Origin: Micromonospora rifamycinica
GTDB lineage: Bacteria > Actinomycetota > Actinomycetes > Mycobacteriales > Micromonosporaceae
Reading direction: 5' to 3'
Assembly (NCBI RefSeq): GCF_900090265.1
Contig: NZ_LT607752.1
Span: 2,418,001-2,482,000 of the forward strand
Length of the DNA: 64,000 nucleotides
Part shown: positions 52,853-64,000 of the stretch, one piece after another
How positions within the stretch are numbered: position 1 is the stretch's first letter
How the letters are laid out: the number at the start of each line of letters is the position of its first letter
Notes under the pieces: model-generated
Databases searched by the model: none
Told to the model about the DNA's origin: nothing
What the model saw: only the letters and a program-made list of their open reading frames with translations
Translations under genes and position numbers: made by a program

Positions 52853-54013
52853 TCACGGCAGCACCTCCGGCTGCGGGGCACACTCCACGATGGTCTCCAG
52901 GGCCTGCGCGAAGGCCTCCCGGGTCACCCCGGCCGAGAGGGTGAGCCGGAGCCGGGAGCGGTGGTCCGGGGTGGACGGCGGGCGGAAGCAGCCGACCGCG
53001 ACCCCCCGTCCCCGGCAGGCGTCGGCCCAGGCGGTGGCGGCCTCCGGGCCGGGGGCGGTCACCGACACCACCGCGGCGTCGGGGGTGGAGACGGTCAGCC
53101 CGGCCGCGCTGAGGCGACGTACCGCGTACCGGGCCCGGTCGGCCAGCTCGGCGCGCAGGTCGTCGGCGGCCCGGGCCAGTGCCACGGCGGCCCGGACCCC
53201 GGCGGCGACCGCGGGCGGCGGTGCGGTGTCGAAGATGAAGGTCCGCCCGGTCTCCACCAGGTGCCGGACGAACTCGGCGGGAGCGGCGACCACCCCACCG
53301 GCACCGCCGAGCGCCTTGGACAGGGTGGCGGTGACCACCACGTCCGGCGCACCGGCGAGCCCGGCGGCGGCCACCGCGCCGGCACCGGCCGGGCCGGTGA
53401 CGCCGAGCCCGTGCGCGTCGTCGACCAGTAGCAGCGCGCCGTGCCGCCGGGCGACGGCGTGCAGCCGGGCCAGCGGGGCGAGATCGCCGTCGACGGAGAA
53501 GACCGACTCGGTGACCACCACCGCCGGGCGACCCGGCGCGGCGGCGAGCGCGGCGGCCACCGCGTCGACGTCGGCGTGCGCGGTGACCACCGTCTCCGCG
53601 CCGGAGATCCGGCAGCCGTCGATCAGCGAGGCGTGGTTGTGGGCGTCGGAGACGAGCAGGGTACGCGGGGAGACCAGGCCCCGGACGGCGGCCAGGTTGG
53701 CCAGGTAGCCCGAGGAGAAGACCAGCGCCCGTTCGACGCCCAGCCAGTCGGCCAGCTCGTCCTCCAGCGCGTGGTGGGGGTCGGTGGAACCGCGGACCAG
53801 GCGGGAGCCGGTGGCCCCCAGCCCGTAGCCGGAGAGTGCCCCGGCGGCGGCGGCCACCACCGCGGGGTGGGTGGCCAGGCCCAGGTAGTCGTTGCCGGCC
53901 AGGTCGACCATCGGATCACCGGCGGCGCGGGGGCGCAGGGTACGGGTGAGCCCCGCCTTCGCCCGCAGCTCGGCGCGGCGGTCCAGGGCCGCCAGCCAGT
54001 CCGCCACCGTCAT
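52853..54013 (-). CDS. bioF: 8-amino-7-oxononanoate synthase
   Basis: 386 residues of a PLP-dependent alpha-oxoamine synthase: [68 protein letters not shown] and ATLSKALGG with the PLP lysine. It condenses pimeloyl-ACP with alanine. GGAGGGAGGCG precedes ATG 54013, an excellent ribosome site. It is divergent from bioB across 401 bp; a TAATTT box at 54170-54165 could be its -10, with a long leader. bioD follows. Confidence 0.92.
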   Translation of the reverse strand: MTVADWLAALDRRAELRAKAGLTRTLRPRAAGDPMVDLAGNDYLGLATHPAVVAAAAGALSGYGLGATGSRLVRGSTDPHHALEDELADWLGVERALVFSSGYLANLAAVRGLVSPRTLLVSDAHNHASLIDGCRISGAETVVTAHADVDAVAAALAAAPGRPAVVVTESVFSVDGDLAPLARLHAVARRHGALLLVDDAHGLGVTGPAGAGAVAAAGLAGAPDVVVTATLSKALGGAGGVVAAPAEFVRHLVETGRTFIFDTAPPPAVAAGVRAAVALARAADDLRAELADRARYAVRRLSAAGLTVSTPDAAVVSVTAPGPEAATAWADACRGRGVAVGCFRPPSTPDHRSRLRLTLSAGVTREAFAQALETIVECAPQPEVLP

Positions 54014-54414
54014 CGCCTCCCTCCACCACTCGTGCCGCCCACCCGGCCGGGTGCGCCACCGTCGGCCGAGCGCCCGCCGGGGCCTACCGTCGACCGACCG
54101 GACGGCCCGCCGACGGCCGCCCGGCGCGTGTCGGCGGCGGGCGGCGACGTTGCCGTCGCCGGCGAAATTACCACCCGCCGGGCGGGCACCGGCGTGGCGC
54201 GGGCTCGCCGCACCGATGCCCCGGAGCCGGCGACCGGACCGGCCGGCGGACCTCCACCCGCGCCGGCGACCGGACCGCCGCAGTCCGCCACCGGCACCGC
54301 CGGAGCCGCCACCTGGCGCCGCCGGGAGGCCGCCGCCGGGCCGGGCCGGGGGTGGGCCACCGCCCGGATGCGCGGGCGTTTCCCGGCCCGCACCGGCCTT
54401 GTAGGGTACGAGCC
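54014..54414. other. Divergent control region between bioF and bioB
   Basis: 401 bp. It holds the bioB -10 (TAGGGT, 54402-54407) and a TAATTT box for bioF. The segment GCCGGCGACCGGACCG occurs twice (near 54225 and 54262). No confident biotin-repressor palindrome, RNA switch or gene was recognised. Confidence 0.5.
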
Positions 54415-55410
54415 ATGCCAGAGATCCTCGACCAGGCCCGGACCCAGGTGCTGGGCGACGGCGTCGGCCTCGACCAGGCCGGTGTCCTCGCCGTGCTGAA
54501 CCTGCCCGACGAGCACGTCTCCGCCGCCCTCCAGCTCGCCCACGAGGTGCGGATGCGGTGGTGCGGCCCGGAGGTCGAGGTCGAGGGGATCGTCTCGCTC
54601 AAGACCGGGGGCTGCCCGGAGGATTGCCACTTCTGCTCGCAGTCCGGCCTGTTCACCTCGCCGGTCCGGTCGGTCTGGCTGGACATCCCGTCGCTGGTCG
54701 AGGCGGCGAAGCAGACGGCGGCGACCGGGGCGAGCGAGTTCTGCATCGTGGCCGCCGTGCGCGGCCCGGACGACCGGCTGATGAAGCAGATGCGCGAGGG
54801 GGTCGCCGCGATCCGGGCGGCGGTCGACATCCAGGTCGCCGCGTCGCTCGGGATGCTCAGCCAGGAGCAGGTCGACGACCTGGTCGAGATGGGTGTGCAC
54901 CGCTACAACCACAACCTGGAGACCTGCCGCTCGTACTTCCCGAACGTGGTCACCACGCACTCCTGGGAGGAGCGCTGGGAGACCCTGCGGATGGTCCGCG
55001 AATCGGGCATGGAGGTCTGCTGCGGGGGCATCCTCGGCCTCGGCGAGACGGTCGAGCAGCGCGCCGAGTTCGCCGCCCAGCTCGCCGAGCTCGACCCGCA
55101 CGAGGTGCCGCTGAACTTCCTCAACCCGCGTCCGGGCACCCCGCTCGGTGACCGCCCGGTGGTGGAGGGCCGCGACGCGCTGCGGGCCATCGCCGCGTTC
55201 CGGCTGGCCATGCCGCGCACCATCCTGCGGTACGCGGGCGGCCGGGAGATCACCCTCGGTGACCTGGGCACCCGGGACGGCCTGCTCGGCGGAATCAACG
55301 CGGTGATCGTCGGCAACTACCTGACCACGCTGGGTCGGCCGGCGACCGCCGACCTCAAGCTGCTCGACGAACTGAAGATGCCTGTCAAGGCGCTCTCCGC
55401 CACCCTGTGA
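54415..55410 (+). CDS. bioB: Biotin synthase (radical SAM)
   Basis: 331 residues. The radical-SAM cluster motif reads [13 protein letters not shown] (C-x3-C-x2-C), with [38 protein letters not shown] and [11 protein letters not shown], the BioB core including the conserved residues for the [2Fe-2S] sulfur donor. ATG 54415 is leaderless: TAGGGT lies seven bases upstream. It inserts sulfur into dethiobiotin. bsaP and a GNAT gene follow closely, forming an operon. Confidence 0.95.
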   Translation: MPEILDQARTQVLGDGVGLDQAGVLAVLNLPDEHVSAALQLAHEVRMRWCGPEVEVEGIVSLKTGGCPEDCHFCSQSGLFTSPVRSVWLDIPSLVEAAKQTAATGASEFCIVAAVRGPDDRLMKQMREGVAAIRAAVDIQVAASLGMLSQEQVDDLVEMGVHRYNHNLETCRSYFPNVVTTHSWEERWETLRMVRESGMEVCCGGILGLGETVEQRAEFAAQLAELDPHEVPLNFLNPRPGTPLGDRPVVEGRDALRAIAAFRLAMPRTILRYAGGREITLGDLGTRDGLLGGINAVIVGNYLTTLGRPATADLKLLDELKMPVKALSATL

Positions 55411-55417
55411 GGCGACG

Positions 55418-55663
55418 ATGACCGACGTGGGTGACCCGACCGCCAACGGCCGTGCGGCGGAGTCCGCCGTACTGACGTCGGCCGCGACCTGGTGCGACCG
55501 CTGTGGTGCGGACGCCACGGCGGGCCCGCACCCGGGGTGCGCGACGGCCCGGGTGCTGGAGCCGCCCCGCTACTGCGGGCGCTGCCGACGGCGGATGAAG
55601 GTGCAGGTGCTGCCGGTCGGCTGGTCGGCGGTCTGCGTCGAGCACGGCGAGATCCGGGGCTGA
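55418..55663 (+). CDS. bsaP: Biotin synthase auxiliary protein BsaP
   Basis: 81 residues with a cysteine set [45 protein letters not shown]. This is the small cysteine-rich protein found next to bioB in actinomycetes; it is reported to support the iron-sulfur cluster of BioB. It begins 7 bp after the bioB stop with GAGGCG upstream. The following GNAT gene starts 4 bp beyond its stop, so the three are one transcript. Confidence 0.85.
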   Translation: MTDVGDPTANGRAAESAVLTSAATWCDRCGADATAGPHPGCATARVLEPPRYCGRCRRRMKVQVLPVGWSAVCVEHGEIRG

Positions 55664-55667
55664 CGGC

Positions 55668-56174
55668 GTGCTGCGGGGGCGGACGGTCACGCTGCGGCCG
55701 GTGACGGAGGCGGACGTGCCCGCCCTGGCCGCGATCCGGGCCACTCCGGAGGTGCGCCGCTGGTGGCGCGGCGACGACGACCTGGCCGCGTCGGTGCGGG
55801 CCGACCTGGCCGACGACACACTGGTGGTCTACGCCGTCGAGGACGCCGGCCGGCTGGTCGGGGCGATCCAGTGGTACGCCGAGCCCGACCCGGACTACCG
55901 CCACGTCAGCCTGGACGTCTTCCTCGACCCGGCGGTACGCGGCACCGGGCTGGGCGGGGACGCGATCCGCACCCTGGTCCGGCACCTGGTCGACGAGTAC
56001 GGCCACCACCGGTTCACCGTCGACCCGGCGGCGGCGAACACGGCGGCGATCCGGGCGTACGCGAAGGTGGGGTTCCGGCCGGTGGGCGTCATGCGCCGCT
56101 ACGAGCGGGGCGCGGACGGGCGCTGGCACGACGCGCTGCTGATGGACCTGCTCGCGGAGGACCTGCCCGACTGA
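55668..56174 (+). CDS. GNAT acetyltransferase, AAC(6')-like
   Basis: 168 residues of GNAT fold: LRGRTVTLRPVTEADVPALAAI, VGAIQWYAEPDPDYRHVSLDVFLDPAVRGTGLGGDAIRTLV (acetyl-CoA site RGTGLGG, split here) and NTAAIRAYAKVGFRPVGVMRRYE. This resembles the aminoglycoside 6'-N-acetyltransferase branch, but the substrate cannot be assigned and resistance should not be assumed. GTG start immediately after bsaP. A strong terminator follows at 56182. Confidence 0.8.
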   Translation: MLRGRTVTLRPVTEADVPALAAIRATPEVRRWWRGDDDLAASVRADLADDTLVVYAVEDAGRLVGAIQWYAEPDPDYRHVSLDVFLDPAVRGTGLGGDAIRTLVRHLVDEYGHHRFTVDPAAANTAAIRAYAKVGFRPVGVMRRYERGADGRWHDALLMDLLAEDLPD

Positions 56175-56181
56175 ACCGAAC

Positions 56182-56217
56182 GGGCGTGTCCGGCACCCGC
56201 AGGTGCCGGACACGCCC
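56182..56217. terminator. Perfect hairpin ending the biotin operon
   Basis: A 16-bp stem (GGGCGTGTCCGGCACC / GGTGCCGGACACGCCC) with a 4-nt loop lies between the GNAT stop and the convergent xylanase gene. Confidence 0.85.
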
Positions 56218-56243
56218 CGGTCGTTGCGCGTGCGGAGGTGCGC

Positions 56244-62232
<5,989 letters not shown>

Positions 62233-62637
62233 ATGTCGATGATCGAACAGGTGTCGTTGGGGGTGGCCGACGACCGCCGCGCCGGCCGGTTCTGGGCCGC
62301 CGCGCTGGGCTACGTCCGTCGTCCACCCCGCTACCCGGGAGACGAGTGGATCGTGGTGGAGCCACCGCCCGGCACCGCCGGGGTGGCGCTCGCCATGGAC
62401 GTCAGCGAGAGTCCGGTGTCCGAGTTCCCCCGCACCCACCTCGACCTGGATGCGGGTGACCGGGACCTCGACGAGGAGGTCGACCGGCTGATCGGCCTGG
62501 GTGCCGGTCGGGTCGACTGGCCGTACTACCCGGCCGAACCGGAGCCCGGCCAGCTGCCGTACGTCGTCCTCACCGACACCGAGGGGAACCGGTTCTGCGT
62601 CTCCGGGCACCGCCGGGCGGGCACCCTCTTCGGCTGA
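62233..62637 (+). CDS. VOC/glyoxalase-like domain protein
   Basis: 134 residues with the glyoxalase-like fold of the actinomycete type: SMIEQVSLGVADDRRAGRFWAAALGYV, then HLDLDAGDRDLDEEVDRLIGLGAGRVDW and LPYVVLTDTEGNRFCVSGH. Possible metal ligands are the HLDLD His and the terminal Glu. The ATG is leaderless with TAACCT six bases upstream. It is a single gene, divergent from the cellulase; the substrate is unknown. Confidence 0.78.
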   Translation: MSMIEQVSLGVADDRRAGRFWAAALGYVRRPPRYPGDEWIVVEPPPGTAGVALAMDVSESPVSEFPRTHLDLDAGDRDLDEEVDRLIGLGAGRVDWPYYPAEPEPGQLPYVVLTDTEGNRFCVSGHRRAGTLFG

Positions 62638-62762
62638 TCACCGCCCCGACCCGGCACACCGGCCACCCGCCGGGCCGCTGGCCGAGCCGGCACGCCGGTC
62701 ACTCGCCGAGGCAACCCGCCGGCCCGGCCCGCCGGCCACTCGCCGGGGTGGCCCCGCACATG

Positions 62763-62791
62763 GGCAGGGCCCCCGCACCGGGGGCCCTGCC
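62763..62791. terminator. Terminator between VOC and ACT-GNAT genes
   Basis: A 12-bp perfect stem (GGCAGGGCCCCC / GGGGGCCCTGCC) with a 5-nt loop lies in the convergent gap 62638-62884. Confidence 0.75.
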
Positions 62792-62884
62792 TGTGCACCG
62801 TCCTCCGCATCGGAGTTCGGCCGTGCACCGGATGGAATGCCCCCGCCCGGTGCCGTACGGGTCGTCTTCAGATCTCGGCGGAGG

Positions 62885-64000
62885 TCAGCGCACCCCACCG
62901 CCGGGGTCGGTCCGCCGGGGGCCGCCCACCGTCGCACCGGCCCGTGGGGACGCGTCGGCGACCGGACCCTTGTCGGCGCGGGCGACCAGGGGAACGGTCA
63001 CGGTGAGCAGCGTGCCGTCCCGCTCGACCGGCGCGGGCCGACCCAGCCGGGCCACCGTCCGGACCATCGGCGTGTTGTCCGCCTGGGTGTGCAGGACCAG
63101 CGCCGCGTACCCGGCCCGCTCGGCGTGGGCCAACAGCCGGCGCAGCAGCGCGGTGCCCAGGCCACGCCGTTGCCAGTCGTCCCGGACCAGCAGCGCCACC
63201 TCCGCCTCGTCACCCTCGGCGAGCAGGTTGGCCAGCGCGACGACCGACTCCGCCGCCCCGCCGGAGCCGGTCGTCGTGGCCACCAGGGTCAGCCCCCGGG
63301 TCGGTGCGAGCAGCCGGCGCAGCCGGCTCGGCGAGGGCAGCGCCGCCCCGCTCAGGTACCGCCGTTGCCGGCTGTGCGCCGAGCAGCCCTCGTGCAGCTC
63401 CACCACGCCGGCCAGATCGTCGGCGGTCGCCGGCCGGATGGCCAGCTCCGCCCCGTCGGGCAGCACCAGGGTCACCCGGTCGGCCTCCCGCCGGGTCACC
63501 GCCGCCGCCAGCTCCACCAGCGCCTGCGCCCGGGCGTACTCCGCCGGGGTGAAGCTCGGTGCCTGCCGGCGCAGCTCGTACGAGCCACCGGCCGGGTCGG
63601 TCAGCAGCATGGTCGTGGTGCCGACCGCGTCGTGCGCGACGGCGGGCGTCGGCCGCCAGGTCACCTCGTCCAGCCCGAGCGTGGTGCGGAGCACCTCCCC
63701 GGCCTGCTCCGGATCCCGCACCAGCCGGGTGGCCAGCCCGAGCGCCCGGGTCGGCTGGTCGACCAGGCCGCGCGCCTCGCTGCGCGCCACCCAGCAGTCC
63801 CGGCCCCGACCCCGCTCGACGGCGGCGACCAGATCCGCCTCGCCGAGCGCGTCCGGCGCGTCGACGAGGAAGTCGTCCACCGCGCCGACCTCGGTGGTGT
63901 GCACCTGCACGGTGAGGATGTTGACCCCCCGCAACGCGAGGCTGGCCGTGAGGACCGACAGGTAACCCGGCCGGTCGTCCACGGTCGCCCGGATCCGCCA
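62885..64000 (-). CDS. ACT-domain GNAT acetyltransferase, N-terminus outside the window
   Basis: 371 codons are visible and the frame runs open to the right edge. The N-terminal part is ACT-like (IRATVDDRPGYLSVLTASLALRGVNILTVQVHT). A second VOC/ACT-like middle follows, then a C-terminal GNAT (~195-335: ELAIRPATADDLAGVVELHEGCSAHSRQRRY, VALLVRDDWQRRGLGTALLRRLLAHAERAG; acetyl-CoA site QRRGLGTAL; split here). ACT regulation of a GNAT enzyme is known among mycobacterial and actinomycete protein acetylases; the ligand is unknown. The tail is disordered and Gly/Pro-rich. Confidence 0.82.
   Translation of the reverse strand, partial: WRIRATVDDRPGYLSVLTASLALRGVNILTVQVHTTEVGAVDDFLVDAPDALGEADLVAAVERGRGRDCWVARSEARGLVDQPTRALGLATRLVRDPEQAGEVLRTTLGLDEVTWRPTPAVAHDAVGTTTMLLTDPAGGSYELRRQAPSFTPAEYARAQALVELAAAVTRREADRVTLVLPDGAELAIRPATADDLAGVVELHEGCSAHSRQRRYLSGAALPSPSRLRRLLAPTRGLTLVATTTGSGGAAESVVALANLLAEGDEAEVALLVRDDWQRRGLGTALLRRLLAHAERAGYAALVLHTQADNTPMVRTVARLGRPAPVERDGTLLTVTVPLVARADKGPVADASPRAGATVGGPRRTDPGGGVR

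Noticed and set aside
54014..54414. Biotin-responsive RNA switch or BioQ site upstream of bioB/bioF
   Set aside because: No convincing palindrome or conserved RNA structure was found by eye.
55668..56174. Aminoglycoside-resistance gene
   Set aside because: The GNAT resembles AAC(6') only in general fold, and its operon with bioB and bsaP gives no reason to call it resistance.

Overview
The window looks like chromosomal DNA of a mycelial actinomycete of the Micromonosporaceae (Micromonospora or a close relative). The evidence is very high GC with strong third-position bias, XRE/DUF397 pairs, many leaderless genes (a TAnnnT box 5-7 nt before the start codon), secreted multidomain glycoside hydrolases with CBM2, and a full Dos/Dev-type stress island. 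No plasmid, phage or IS genes are visible.

Layout. 1-127: tail of an AEC transporter. 213-3110: secreted PI-PLC/SGNH/FG-GAP fusion. 3401-5079: XRE regulator with a tandemly repeated DUF397 partner. 5515-6044: mini-DivIVA pair. 6100-16450: a galactoside/galactomannan block with a DeoR regulator, a frameshifted GH42 beta-galactosidase, an ABC importer lacking its own ATPase, a GH36 alpha-galactosidase and a secreted GH5 mannanase with CBM2. 16877-23747: F420-type oxidoreductase, EEP nuclease, twin-PAP2 protein, YihY, lipid kinase, and a Clp-N/HTH pair under a palindrome-controlled promoter. 23863-24666: PP2C-like phosphatase.

24763-36375 is the most coherent block: two universal stress proteins, phosphoketolase, a P-type ATPase with a C-terminal hemerythrin domain, two Acg-like nitroreductase proteins, a DevS/DosS-like GAF-GAF histidine kinase and a DevR/DosR-like regulator. 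DosR-like boxes lie in its intergenic gaps. It reads as a hypoxia/NO/dormancy regulon.

36433-44016: epimerase, lysozyme-like protein, two tRNA arrays (Gly-Val and Gly-Cys-Val) bracketing a secreted propeller-like protein and an HTH/NB-ARC/TPR regulator, then a TetR regulator. 44136-50025: M36 metalloprotease, anchored secreted protein, methyltransferase and P450. 50026-50554: low-complexity and palindromic DNA. 50555-52057: SulP transporter. 52087-56174: biotin genes bioD, bioF / bioB, bsaP and a GNAT enzyme. 56244-61890: two large secreted plant-wall enzymes, GH10-CBM13-GH62 and GH9-CBM3c-FN3-FN3-CBM2, the latter with a CebR/CelR-type operator at its start. 62233-64000: VOC protein and an ACT-GNAT protein cut by the window edge.

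Taken together, the window combines extracellular biomass breakdown (mannan, xylan, cellulose) and uptake of galactosides with a stress/low-oxygen programme and biotin synthesis. All functions are inferred from sequence reading; no database search was run.
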